Positions 50,581-59,101 are shown, counted from the stretch's first letter. The stretch is 64,000 nt of DNA from Flavobacterium sp. Sd200 (GCF_009826935.1 NZ_WUMN01000007.1:62001-126000), one strand, 5' to 3'. Translations and numbers: made by a program. The notes: generated by a model from the letters alone, not told the origin.

Positions 50581-51558
50581 TTACTTTGAACTCTTCTCTA
50601 TGGCATCTGCAAGTTCGCCCAAGTCTTTAGGTTTTATCTCGTAAGTCATGGTCGTATAATTTTTATAAATCACATCTCCGGTTCTGCCATTAGTTACTGT
50701 TATCATCTTTTGACTGTTAACCCTTGTATAAAATAAGTAATAAAAATCCTCATTACCACCTTCTAAAATCTTTTTGTTTAAAGCTTCATCACTTATCCAC
50801 TCATATCTATAAGGATATTTTTTTAAAAGCTTGTCAGGATTACCGCTTTTATTACGTAAACTACCAATAAGTGATGCTGTATTTAGATAATCAGATATGT
50901 ACAGCGTTTTAGTTGCTAGTTCTTTCAGCTTATTTTTGTTGTAATCACTATCATAAGCCCAAGAAGTGCCATTATTTAAAAGAAGGTTATTTATGTATTG
51001 CAAATAATTTTTAAAATACCCTAATTTATAATTAAAAAAATCTTCACGTAGGTTGCCAATTTTTTTATTTTTATAAATTCTCCACATAGTTTCGCCACTG
51101 CTCCCCATATAGACTGATGCAACTTCGTTATGTTTGTAAGACAATTCCCCTTCATTTTCTTTTATACCGTCAGGATAAAAATAATTAAAATATACGTAAG
51201 TGCTGCCCGACGTACTTCCAACTCCGGTACTGGATGGTTTCATAGTCATAATCATAGTCATTTTGGCTATTGCATTACCCTCTGTATAGTACAATTGTTC
51301 ATTTTTTTTAAGCTCTTCATTAGTTATTACTTTATATGGGTTTACCGTCCATACCTCCTTAAGAACAGATTCAAGTTCTTCTATAGTAAAGCCTTCATTT
51401 ACAAAAAAACTGGTCTTACTCTTTATAATATCTATCTGTCCCTCTCTAAAATCTTCCTGACGCCCCGTTCTACTGCGCCCTACAGATATTTGTGCCATTG
51501 ATAAGTTAGAGATGGAACTTGCTGCTGATAGCAATAAAAGAAGAAGTGTTCTTTTCAT
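50581..51558 (-). CDS. Exported protein of unknown function
   Basis: This 325-residue protein has a signal peptide (MKRTLLLLLLSAASSISNLSMAQ), then an Arg-rich stretch and a body of mixed helix and strand (ELESVLKEVWTVNPYKVITN, FFNYKLGYFKNYLQYINN, ITVTNGRTGDVIYKNYTTMT). I do not recognise a family. The absence of a T9SS domain or lipobox suggests the periplasm. It sits convergent with the polyprenyl synthase and divergent from the ECF sigma operon. Lys/Tyr-rich composition and higher AT content than its neighbours may hint at a different origin. Confidence 0.6.
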   Translation of the reverse strand: MKRTLLLLLLSAASSISNLSMAQISVGRSRTGRQEDFREGQIDIIKSKTSFFVNEGFTIEELESVLKEVWTVNPYKVITNEELKKNEQLYYTEGNAIAKMTMIMTMKPSSTGVGSTSGSTYVYFNYFYPDGIKENEGELSYKHNEVASVYMGSSGETMWRIYKNKKIGNLREDFFNYKLGYFKNYLQYINNLLLNNGTSWAYDSDYNKNKLKELATKTLYISDYLNTASLIGSLRNKSGNPDKLLKKYPYRYEWISDEALNKKILEGGNEDFYYLFYTRVNSQKMITVTNGRTGDVIYKNYTTMTYEIKPKDLGELADAIEKSSK

Positions 51559-51707
51559 ATTTAAATAGTGGTGTTAGTTATTTTGCCCAAAAATAATATT
51601 TTTCACCTATAATTAACTTTTACTTAATAGGTTTAAAAAATATTTAAGGTTTAATGTTCTTGTGCATAGGTTGTTAAGGGAAAATAAAAAAAATATTTTA
51701 TCTTTCA

Positions 51708-51737
51708 TGCAACCTTTTTACAACCCTTGTCGTCTAT
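51708..51737 (+). promoter_or_regulatory. ECF-type promoter in front of the sigma factor gene
   Basis: TGCAACC (51708-51714), 16 nt, CGTCTAT (51731-51737). This is the AAC/CGTC pattern of ECF sigma promoters rather than TAnnTTTG, and suggests that the sigma factor transcribes its own operon. Confidence 0.5.
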
Positions 51738-51797
51738 GATAATAGAGGTCGGGTTAATAATAAACAAACGGCCATCAACAAACCAACAATACAAGTT

Positions 51798-52358
51798 TTG
51801 AAAGTAATTAACTTACATCAGGATGAGAAAGACCTTATAAAGCTCGCTGCCGAGAACAACCGGCATGCGCAGCAAAAGATCTACTCTAAGCATGCTCCAA
51901 AAATGCTGGGCATTTGCAGGCAGTATATAAAAGACCTGCACCTGGCCGAAGATGTAATGATAACCGCTTTTATGAAAGTATTTACAAACCTTAAAAATTT
52001 TGAACACAAAGGCAGTTTTGAAGGATGGATAAGGCGGATAATGGTAAACGAATGCATATCGTACATCAGAGTCCAGAAAAAAGTGGGATATATAGAAGAT
52101 GAATTTTTTGTAGAGGATACGTTTAATAATATAGAAAGCCATTTTAGTGTTGAAGATATTCAGAACCTGATAGACAGCCTGCCCGACGGATATAAAATGG
52201 TTTTTAACCTGTATGTTGTAGAGGGCTATAAGCATCAGGAAATAGCAAAAATGCTGGGGATTAATGAAGGAACAAGCAAATCGCAACTGAGCCACGCCCG
52301 CAAAATGCTTCAGGAGCAAATTAACAAACAAAAGAATTACGTAAATGGAACCGAATAA
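51798..52358 (+). CDS. ECF RNA polymerase sigma factor
   Basis: This 186-residue sigma-70 family protein has region 2 (HAQQKIYSKHAPKMLGICRQ, LAEDVMITAFMKVFTNLKNF, FEGWIRRIMVNECISYIR) and region 4 (LIDSLPDGYKMVFNLYVVEG, HQEIAKMLGINEGTSKSQLS). It starts with TTG at 51798. It overlaps the next gene by 14 bp, so sigma and anti-sigma-like proteins are translationally coupled. An ECF-like promoter upstream suggests autoregulation. Confidence 0.9.
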   Translation: MKVINLHQDEKDLIKLAAENNRHAQQKIYSKHAPKMLGICRQYIKDLHLAEDVMITAFMKVFTNLKNFEHKGSFEGWIRRIMVNECISYIRVQKKVGYIEDEFFVEDTFNNIESHFSVEDIQNLIDSLPDGYKMVFNLYVVEGYKHQEIAKMLGINEGTSKSQLSHARKMLQEQINKQKNYVNGTE

Positions 52359-53124
52359 ATTTGAACAGGATATTAAAATAAAGATGGAGCAGCGCACCAT
52401 TGAGCCAAGCGGCATGGCTTGGGACAGGTTGGATGCAATGTTGTCGGTTACAGAAGAGAAAAAGAAAAAACCTAACCGCACCTGGATGTATATGGCAGCC
52501 TGCTTTTTAGCCCTGCTGTTGGTTGGTGTACTGTTCCTGGATCAGCAAAAAGAAACCACTACTAACACAAACAACAGCGTGGTTACCACTACAACACAAC
52601 CACAAGTTATAGATCAGGAAGAAACCACCCCGGCAGTAGTTGTTCCTCAGACAATTAAACAGCAAGAAGCCGTTGCCGTTACTGCTGATACTCCTGAAAG
52701 AGTAGCTAATAAAAAGACTAACAATACAATAGCTCAAAAAACGATTGTTAAACAGCAAAAAAATGCTCCGGCAAATACAGCAGTTGCTGCTGTAAATCAT
52801 ACTGTGCCGGCAAATCAGGAAATAATAGTTAATACCACTGAGTCCGAAACAACAGTTCCAAAAGTGACACCTTCAAAAATAAGGGTAGACGCCAACAGCC
52901 TGTTAGCATCGGTAGATGCGAGATCGTCTGATAAACCTGCATCGGGCAACCCTGTAGTAATTAACCCAAAGGTGCAGCAGCCATCGGTTAAGGTAAATGC
53001 CAATTCGCTGCTTTCATCGGTAGAGGGAGAGCTCGACGAAAGTTTCAGGAGCAAAGTATTAAATACAGTATCTAAAAGTTACAATAAAGTAAAAACATCG
53101 GTGGCTACCCGAAACCACCAGTAA
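52345..53124 (+). CDS. Putative anti-sigma membrane protein
   Basis: This 259-residue protein begins with a cytoplasmic segment (MEPNKFEQDIKIKMEQRTIE, PSGMAWDRLDAML), has one membrane helix at about residues 51-67 (MYMAACFLALLLVGVLFL), then a low-complexity Thr/Val/Gln-rich periplasmic region. Near the C-terminus a short motif is repeated: VDANSLLASVDAR and VNANSLLSSVEGEL. Position behind an ECF sigma gene and the single-span topology suggest an anti-sigma factor, though no zinc-binding anti-sigma motif is seen. It is second in the sigma operon. Confidence 0.65.
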   Translation: MEPNKFEQDIKIKMEQRTIEPSGMAWDRLDAMLSVTEEKKKKPNRTWMYMAACFLALLLVGVLFLDQQKETTTNTNNSVVTTTTQPQVIDQEETTPAVVVPQTIKQQEAVAVTADTPERVANKKTNNTIAQKTIVKQQKNAPANTAVAAVNHTVPANQEIIVNTTESETTVPKVTPSKIRVDANSLLASVDARSSDKPASGNPVVINPKVQQPSVKVNANSLLSSVEGELDESFRSKVLNTVSKSYNKVKTSVATRNHQ

Positions 53125-53155
53125 ACAATCATCAATCATAATAAAATTTACGAAC

Positions 53156-54193
53156 ATGAAAACTATTGCTTTTTATGTAGTGGCACTGCTATGCCTGTGC
53201 GCTACCAACGCTTTTGCCCAGCAAACCTTTAGCCAGCGCGCTAATGCTATAGGCGACAAAATAGAACTTATTACAAAACAGCAAAAAGACTCGCTTAAAA
53301 CAGAGGTAGAGGCTGTAAATGTACAGTTAGAAAAAAATGAGATTACAGCTGCCCAAGCCGAGGCTAAAAAACAGGAGCTTGCCCAAAAACGCGCTGCTAA
53401 TATTGAACGCCTTGTGGCTGCAGAAGAACAAAAACTGTCTGACCTGGTTAAAGATAAGGTTGATGGTAAAATAGAAGAAACCAAAATTAAAAGGCTTAGT
53501 CTTACTTATGATGACGATTTTCATAAGGTAAAAGATTCTATTAGAAAACGTATCAGCTATAAAAGAACAACATCGCAATTGGTGTTTGCCATGGGAGTAA
53601 ACAGGCTTATGAATGATGGTAAGGCCGATGACCGTTATAAATGGAGGAGCGATTTTTATGAATGGGGGCTTAGCTGGAACACAAGATTACTAAAAAGCAA
53701 TAACCTGCTGCATGCAAAATATGGCCTTTCGTTGCAATACAACAACCTGCGTCCTGAGAACGATAAAATATTTGTTAGAGACGGTAACAAAACCATACTT
53801 GCCGATGCCGGACGCCATATAGATGTTGCCCGCCTGCGCTATGTAAACCTTGTGGTGCCTGCACACTTAGAGTTCGACTTTACCAAAAAGAGAACTGATG
53901 AAGATAAAGTTACATTCCCTACGCACAAAAGCATCCGTGTTGGCCTTGGCGGTTATGCAGGTGTTAACCTAAAGGAGAAGCAGATACTTAAATTTAAAAA
54001 TGATGAGGGTAACGATGTTAAGCAAAAAACTAAAGGCGGCTATAATGTAAACGACTTTGTATATGGTGTGAGTGCCTATGTGGGCTATCGTGAATTTAGC
54101 CTGTATGCAAAGTATGATTTGCAGTCTGTTTTTGCAAATAACGAAATAGATCAGAATAATTTATCTCTTGGCATACGTTTTGATTTCAATTAA
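53156..54193 (+). CDS. Outer-membrane beta-barrel-like protein of the sigma operon
   Basis: This 345-residue protein has a signal peptide (MKTIAFYVVALLCLCATNAFAQ). A helical coiled coil from about 25 to 120 (Gln/Glu/Lys-rich, ITAAQAEAKKQELAQKRAAN) follows, then about 200 residues of alternating strands ending in LSLGIRFDFN, the usual closing strand of a barrel. It is third in the sigma/anti-sigma operon (31 bp gap) and is followed by a strong terminator. The arrangement suggests an envelope stress or outer-membrane sensing function, but no close family is recognised. Confidence 0.65.
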   Translation: MKTIAFYVVALLCLCATNAFAQQTFSQRANAIGDKIELITKQQKDSLKTEVEAVNVQLEKNEITAAQAEAKKQELAQKRAANIERLVAAEEQKLSDLVKDKVDGKIEETKIKRLSLTYDDDFHKVKDSIRKRISYKRTTSQLVFAMGVNRLMNDGKADDRYKWRSDFYEWGLSWNTRLLKSNNLLHAKYGLSLQYNNLRPENDKIFVRDGNKTILADAGRHIDVARLRYVNLVVPAHLEFDFTKKRTDEDKVTFPTHKSIRVGLGGYAGVNLKEKQILKFKNDEGNDVKQKTKGGYNVNDFVYGVSAYVGYREFSLYAKYDLQSVFANNEIDQNNLSLGIRFDFN

Positions 54194-54221
54194 TAGTTAA
54201 AGGTTAGTTTTGTACTTTTTT

Positions 54222-54262
54222 AGAAGGTGCTGTCCAAAGTGAGCGGATAGCACCTTCTTTTG
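54222..54262 (+). terminator. Terminator of the sigma operon
   Basis: A 14-bp stem with one wobble (AGAAGGTGCTGTCC, 54222-54235, with 54245-54258) is followed by a T-rich tract. Confidence 0.8.
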
Positions 54263-54324
54263 TTTTTATTAAATGTTGACCGTTTTTTAATATTCGCTTA
54301 TCAGCCATGAGGCTTTTAGTTTTG

Positions 54325-54332
54325 TAATTTTG
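54325..54332 (+). promoter_or_regulatory. -7 element of the CDF transporter
   Basis: TAATTTTG, 29 bp before the ATG at 54362. Confidence 0.45.
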
Positions 54333-54361
54333 CAGGCTAACTACACACATAACAACACACA

Positions 54362-55291
54362 ATGCCTCACGACCACTCACATAGCCACTCGCATGGCCAT
54401 GACCACTCGCACAATATTTCGTCAAAAAATATAAAGGCAGCTTTTTTTCTTAACCTGGGGTTTACCATTTTAGAAATTATAGGCGGCTTTTATGTAAACA
54501 GTGTTTCTATATTGTCGGATGCATTGCACGATATGGGCGATAGCCTTTCGCTGGGTATATCGTGGTATTTGCATAACAAATCAAAAACCGGTGCCGACAG
54601 TAAGTTTACCTTTGGTTACAGTAGGTTCTCTTTGCTTGGGGCGCTCATAAACAGTGTGATATTGATAGTGGGCTCCTGCTTTGTAATTTATGAAGCCGTA
54701 AACCGTTTTATTCATCCTGAAGAAGCCGATGCGCAGGGCATGCTGTATTTTGCTATTTTGGGTATTGCCGTAAACGGCTATGCGGCCTTTAGGCTTAGCG
54801 GCGGCACATCGTTAAATGAGCGAGTGGTGAGTTGGCACCTTATAGAAGATGTTTTGGGTTGGGCTGCTGTACTCATAGCATCGATAGTAATGATGTTTAC
54901 GCATGCCCCGTGGCTGGATCCTGCATTATCATTAGGTATTACGCTTTTTATTCTTTACAATGTAATTGGGAGGCTTAGAGAAACGCTTGTAATACTTTTA
55001 CAGGGGTCTCCGGCAGATATTGATGCCAATGAGATAAAGCAAAAAATATTGCAGATAGAGCATGTTGCAGGCATGCACCATATAAATATCTGGTCTCTGG
55101 AAGGCGAACATCATGTTTACACAGCCCATATAACCACAAAAGGAGTAGATACTTTTGCCGAAATTATGCAGGTAAAGCGCGATGTGAAAGCAGTGCTTAA
55201 GCAATATCCGTTTAAATATTATACTGTGGAGGTGGAGCTTGAAGATGAAGCCTGCGAATTGTGGGATAGATCCAACCATCATGAGCATTAG
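54362..55291 (+). CDS. Cation diffusion facilitator (zinc/cobalt/cadmium efflux)
   Basis: This 309-residue CDF protein has a His-rich N-terminus (MPHDHSHSHSHGHDHSHN) and six membrane helices. The metal-site residues lie in SVSILSDALHDMGDSLSLG (helix 2) and SWHLIEDVLGWAAVLIASI (helix 5). A C-terminal ferredoxin-like metal-sensing domain follows (HVAGMHHINIWSLEGEHHVY). It exports divalent metals, most likely zinc, in exchange for protons (CzcD/ZitB type). No metal regulator is adjacent. Confidence 0.9.
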   Translation: MPHDHSHSHSHGHDHSHNISSKNIKAAFFLNLGFTILEIIGGFYVNSVSILSDALHDMGDSLSLGISWYLHNKSKTGADSKFTFGYSRFSLLGALINSVILIVGSCFVIYEAVNRFIHPEEADAQGMLYFAILGIAVNGYAAFRLSGGTSLNERVVSWHLIEDVLGWAAVLIASIVMMFTHAPWLDPALSLGITLFILYNVIGRLRETLVILLQGSPADIDANEIKQKILQIEHVAGMHHINIWSLEGEHHVYTAHITTKGVDTFAEIMQVKRDVKAVLKQYPFKYYTVEVELEDEACELWDRSNHHEH

Positions 55292-55339
55292 TAAATGTCA
55301 GCTATTTTAAGGCCGGACAGAATTAACATCAAATCTTTG

Positions 55340-55362
55340 TAACTTTGTAAATCTTAATTTTG
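55340..55362 (+). promoter_or_regulatory. Two -7 elements upstream of dnaG
   Basis: TAACTTTG (55340-55347) and TAATTTTG (55355-55362) lie 31 and 16 bp before the TTG start. A TTTG (55336-55339) lies 15 nt before the second. Confidence 0.45.
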
Positions 55363-55378
55363 CAACTACCACTAAGAT

Positions 55379-57394
55379 TTGATCTCTAAAAATACCATAG
55401 ATACTGTTTTTGAAACCGCCCGTGTAGAGGAGGTAATCGGTGATTTTGTTGTACTCAAGAAATCGGGTACCAACTACAAAGGGCTAAGTCCGTTCAGTAA
55501 CGAAAAATCGCCATCATTCATGGTGTCTCCGGTAAAGCAGATATGGAAAGATTTTAGTAGTGGCAAAGGAGGAAATTCGGTGGCTTTCCTTATGGAGCAT
55601 GAACATTTTTCGTATCCGGAAGCCATAAGGTATCTTGCTAAAAAATATAATATTGAGATAGAGGAAACAGAGCAAACCGATGCCATGAAAGAACAGGCCA
55701 ACGAAAAAGAAAGCATGTATCTGGTTAGCGAATTTGCGCAAAAGTACTTTCAGGACACGATGTTCAATACCGATGAGGGGCGGTCTGTGGGTTATTCTTA
55801 TTTTAAAGAACGTGGCTTTACAGCCGAAACCATTAAAAAGTTTGGGTTGGGCTACTCGCCCGAAGAATGGGATGCCTTTACTAAAGAAGCCTTGGGCAAA
55901 GGATATAAGCTGGAATATTTAGATAAAACAGGACTAACTATTGCCCGCGAAGACGGTAGGCATATAGACCGTTTTAGGGGTAGGGTTATGTTTCCTATAC
56001 AAAGTCTTGCAGGCCGGGTACTGGGCTATGGCGGACGTATTTTGACCAACGATAAAAAAGCGGCTAAATACCTCAATTCTCCCGAAAGCGATATTTACCA
56101 CAAAAGCAAAGTGCTGTATGGCATTAACCACGCCAAGCAGGCTATAGCCAAGCAGGATAACTGTTATTTGGTTGAGGGTTATACCGATGTTATACAAATG
56201 CATCAGGCCGGTATAGAGAATGTGGTTTCGAGCTCGGGTACGGCATTGACCCCAGACCAGATTCGCCTTATCAACCGCCTTACTAAAAATATTACGGTGC
56301 TATTTGATGGCGATGCTGCCGGATTAAGAGCATCTATCCGTGGTATCGACCTAATATTGGAAGAAGGCATGAACGTAAAAGTATGCTCTTTTCCTGATGG
56401 CGATGACCCCGACAGTTTTGCACGCAAAACCCCACACGACCAGTTAGTGGAGTATCTTAGCACCAACGCTAAAGATTTTATACAGTTTAAGGCTTCGCTC
56501 CTTATGGAAGATGCTCAGAACGACCCTGTTAAAAAAGCAGGCTTAATAAGGGATATGGTGGGCAGTATTGCCAAAATACCGGATCGCATTCAGCGTGAGG
56601 TCTATATACAGGAGTGTGCCCGTATTATGGATATAAGCGAGCAGGTGCTTACCAGCACACTTGCACAGCTTGTTAGCAAAGAAATTGCCGATGCCGGAAA
56701 AAAAATAAAGGAGCAACAGCAACAACAGCCCATGAGCGTTGTGCCCGAAGATGAGCCTATATTTGATGACGAAGGCAATATTATAGAAATAGTACAGCCC
56801 AATCGGTTTAATATTATGGATGCGCTGGAGCGTCGCATTCTCGAAATACTCTTGCTGTATGGAAGTACAGAGCAGGACTTTGAAGATGTGTACATTAAGT
56901 TTGACGAGTTTGGTAAAGAATATGAACATACCGAACAAAAAAGCTATAAGGTATATGAGCGTATCTATTTAAACCTCCAGGAAGATGAGATACAGTTTAC
57001 CAACCCGCTTTTCAGGGATCTTTACAAAGCCATTGTAGACCATTATCTGGCAAACGAAAGTTTTACTGCCGATGTATTTTTGAATAGCCTGCCGCCGGAA
57101 CTGCAGGGAGTTGCAGCCGATATTTTTATGCAGGATGAGCGCTATCAGCTACATGAATGGGAAGAGAAACAGCAAATACCTGTGAAAAGCAAGCTAATGG
57201 CAGTTACAGCTTATACTAATGAGCATATTGCTGATTTGCGCTGGTTGCTTTTGGGCAGGCTTATACAGGACCTAAAAATGCAGGTAAGCCCCGATGCTGA
57301 CAATATGGAAATACTGATGAATGTAAAAGACTACAATACGCTCATCAATTATCTTTCGCGCAAACTCAGCCGCATTCGCAGCAGTTATTATTAA
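55379..57394 (+). CDS. dnaG: DNA primase DnaG lacking the zinc-finger ligands
   Basis: This 671-residue primase makes RNA primers for replication. The N-terminal domain aligns with the CHC2 zinc finger, but all four ligands are replaced: S37 and S40 in GLSPFSNEKSPSF, D58 and S61 in QIWKDFSSGKGG. The TOPRIM catalytic core is intact (YLVEGYTDVIQMH, NITVLFDGDAAGLRASIRG, FPDGDDPDSFARK). A C-terminal helicase-binding region follows. The start is TTG 55379 (MISKNTIDTVFETARVEEVI), with no ATG alternative. Loss of the zinc site may be common in flavobacteria. The motif does not look damaged, since flanking residues are conserved. Confidence 0.93.
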   Translation: MISKNTIDTVFETARVEEVIGDFVVLKKSGTNYKGLSPFSNEKSPSFMVSPVKQIWKDFSSGKGGNSVAFLMEHEHFSYPEAIRYLAKKYNIEIEETEQTDAMKEQANEKESMYLVSEFAQKYFQDTMFNTDEGRSVGYSYFKERGFTAETIKKFGLGYSPEEWDAFTKEALGKGYKLEYLDKTGLTIAREDGRHIDRFRGRVMFPIQSLAGRVLGYGGRILTNDKKAAKYLNSPESDIYHKSKVLYGINHAKQAIAKQDNCYLVEGYTDVIQMHQAGIENVVSSSGTALTPDQIRLINRLTKNITVLFDGDAAGLRASIRGIDLILEEGMNVKVCSFPDGDDPDSFARKTPHDQLVEYLSTNAKDFIQFKASLLMEDAQNDPVKKAGLIRDMVGSIAKIPDRIQREVYIQECARIMDISEQVLTSTLAQLVSKEIADAGKKIKEQQQQQPMSVVPEDEPIFDDEGNIIEIVQPNRFNIMDALERRILEILLLYGSTEQDFEDVYIKFDEFGKEYEHTEQKSYKVYERIYLNLQEDEIQFTNPLFRDLYKAIVDHYLANESFTADVFLNSLPPELQGVAADIFMQDERYQLHEWEEKQQIPVKSKLMAVTAYTNEHIADLRWLLLGRLIQDLKMQVSPDADNMEILMNVKDYNTLINYLSRKLSRIRSSYY

Positions 57395-57414
57395 AACATC
57401 CGGTGATATAAATC

Positions 57415-57447
57415 AAGAACGGCTGAGCATTTTGCCCAGCCGTTCTT
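57415..57447. terminator. Bidirectional terminator between dnaG and the DUF4397 gene
   Basis: An 11-bp stem AAGAACGGCTG (57415-57425) with CAGCCGTTCTT (57437-57447), plus an inner GC pair, lies between two convergent genes. Confidence 0.75.
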
Positions 57448-57480
57448 TCCTAAAAACCTGATATAAACATCCAAACAACC

Positions 57481-58182
57481 TTAATAATTTTGAAGCAGTT
57501 TTGTGCTAAAGGTTTCATTGCTGCCTGTTGGTGGAGTTACAAAACCTTTGGTATAAATAGTATAAATTCTGCCGGGACTAAACTCTACATTAGTATCTGT
57601 AAAAAGTGTGGCACCCGTTTGGGCGTTGGTATAGCGTATTTCGCGTGAGCCACGTGGTACCGATATAAATGGTGTAGCGTCTTTAAATGCTACATCGGTA
57701 GCCAGTGATTGGGTTATTCCGGTAGCATCTATTTTTATGGCAGGAGCATCGGGCGAAAGGTTTATAAACCTAACCAGCGCATGGTTAGCTTCCGGATATT
57801 CGAGCGAATCGGTATAAGACACCAGTTCAATATCATCAAAAGTGTTTACTGCAAAAGCACTAAAATAGTCGCCGTCCCTTAGCGTTACATGCACTGTGTC
57901 TAAAACCGTACCGCTTTGGTCTTTAAGGCTCAACACCCTTTGGCCGAGCCTAAAATGATAATACCCCCTTGCTTCAGCATAATTAAGGGCCGTTTCATTA
58001 ACCTGGTTCTCATCGGCAAAAAAATACAGGTTGCCGCTGCTTGGGCTGGCATTTGCTATAAGTCCGCGGGCCACATTTTGCTGTGGTATATCATAATTGT
58101 TGTCATCGTCAAGGCTGCAGGAAGCTAAAGAAGCAGTTATTGCTACGCCCATCATTAGTTTTGTAATAAAGTTGAGTTTCAT
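57481..58182 (-). CDS. DUF4397 lipoprotein
   Basis: This 233-residue protein has a lipobox (SLASCSLDDD) after an N-terminal hydrophobic segment, so it is an outer-membrane or surface lipoprotein. The Asp-rich tail after Cys is typical of flavobacterial surface lipoproteins. It contains DUF4397 beta-sandwich sequence (ANHALVRFINLSPDAPAIKI, ISVPRGSREIRYTNAQTG, FSPGRIYTIYTKG). The function is unknown. It is a single gene, divergent from nrtR. Confidence 0.82.
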   Translation of the reverse strand: MKLNFITKLMMGVAITASLASCSLDDDNNYDIPQQNVARGLIANASPSSGNLYFFADENQVNETALNYAEARGYYHFRLGQRVLSLKDQSGTVLDTVHVTLRDGDYFSAFAVNTFDDIELVSYTDSLEYPEANHALVRFINLSPDAPAIKIDATGITQSLATDVAFKDATPFISVPRGSREIRYTNAQTGATLFTDTNVEFSPGRIYTIYTKGFVTPPTGSNETFSTKLLQNY

Positions 58183-58310
58183 AACGTATTTAATTTTACA
58201 TATAGATGCTCAACAAAGGGTAGGGGTTGCGTGAGGGCATAATATTTAACAGTTTTGACATAGTTGCACCAGACATTTTAAATTGTGAATGATAACTAAC
58301 TCAAACGGCT

Positions 58311-58338
58311 TATATTTGTGTATAATTTACGCTTACAA
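58311..58338 (+). promoter_or_regulatory. nrtR promoter overlapping a probable NrtR operator
   Basis: TATATTTG (58311-58318) is the -7 element. TATATTTGTGTA, 4 nt, TTACGC (58311-58332) is identical in layout and sequence to the operator before prs at 59066-59087. This indicates autoregulation by occlusion of the -7 region. Confidence 0.6.
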
Positions 58339-59025
58339 ATGGAGCAAAAAATAAAACTGGCCGTAGATGCTGTAGTTTTTGGTTACCAAAACAGTAATCT
58401 TTATGTACTGCTTATTCAGCAAAAATTTGATGGGCAACAGCCTTATTGGGCATTGCCGGGCGGGCTTGTGCAAAGCAATGAGCCTCTTATTGAAGCTGTA
58501 AAGCGCGAACTGAAAGAAGAAACCAATGTCAGTGTAAATTACCTGGAACAGCTTTACACCTTTGGCGATGATGTTAATCGCGATTCCAGAAACAGGGTTG
58601 TATCTGTAGCTTATTTTGCACTGATAGACGCTTCTAAAACCATAATTAAGGCTGATACCGATGCTGAAAACGTACAGTGGTTTACAATCAGCGCCGTGCC
58701 ACAACTGGCGTTTGATCATAACCTCATCCTTACCGCAGCCATTACCCGTTTAAAGGCAAAACTTACTTACCAGCCTATAGGTTTTGATTTGCTGCCTGCT
58801 GAGTTCCTGTTTTCCGACCTCGAAAACCTGTACTGCACCATTCTTGAAAAAGAAATAGACCGCCGCAACTTCCGTAAAAAGATATTGAGCTTTGGCATTA
58901 TTGAAGAAACGGACAAGCTTGCTGATAAAAAAAGTGGCCGTCCTGCTAAGCTTTTCCGCTTTAATAAGCAAAAATATGACGCCATGGTTAAAGAGGGTTT
59001 TTACTTTGAAATTAGATTTGCGTAA
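58339..59025 (+). CDS. nrtR: NrtR-type NUDIX-HTH transcriptional regulator
   Basis: The N-terminal NUDIX-like domain (ALPGGLVQSNEPLIEAVKRE, LKEETNVSV) is fused to a C-terminal winged helix (RRNFRKKILSFGIIEETDK, KSGRPAKLFRFN). NrtR proteins bind ADP-ribose or NAD-related ligands and repress NAD-biosynthesis or sugar genes. The NUDIX box keeps RE-LKEE, so hydrolase activity is possible. I start at ATG 58339 (MEQKIKLAVD). The GTG at 58318 lies inside the promoter. The downstream genes prs, NADAR and nadV point to control of NAD salvage. Confidence 0.85.
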   Translation: MEQKIKLAVDAVVFGYQNSNLYVLLIQQKFDGQQPYWALPGGLVQSNEPLIEAVKRELKEETNVSVNYLEQLYTFGDDVNRDSRNRVVSVAYFALIDASKTIIKADTDAENVQWFTISAVPQLAFDHNLILTAAITRLKAKLTYQPIGFDLLPAEFLFSDLENLYCTILEKEIDRRNFRKKILSFGIIEETDKLADKKSGRPAKLFRFNKQKYDAMVKEGFYFEIRFA

Positions 59026-59043
59026 AAAACACACAAAATAATT

Positions 59044-59097
59044 TTGCAGTCAATTTTAGGTTTTCTATATTTGTGTAAGTTTTACGCAAATATAGAA
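59044..59097 (+). promoter_or_regulatory. Promoter and palindromic operator of prs-NADAR-nadV
   Basis: Full consensus promoter: TTG (59044-59046), 19 nt, TATATTTG (59066-59073). It is overlapped by a 35-bp palindrome, arms TTCTATATTTGTGTAA (59063-59078) and TTACGCAAATATAGAA (59082-59097), one mismatch, 3-bp centre. The core recurs before nrtR. Confidence 0.75.
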
Positions 59098-59101
59098 ATT
59101 T

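Noticed and set aside
51813..52481. 222-codon minus-strand frame across the sigma factor gene
   Set aside because: It is antisense to a clear ECF sigma factor and its overlapping partner; the translation is rich in Phe/Ile/Cys with no family pattern.
58318..58338. GTG 58318 as the nrtR start
   Set aside because: The codon lies inside the -7 element and operator; the NUDIX domain begins normally from ATG 58339.
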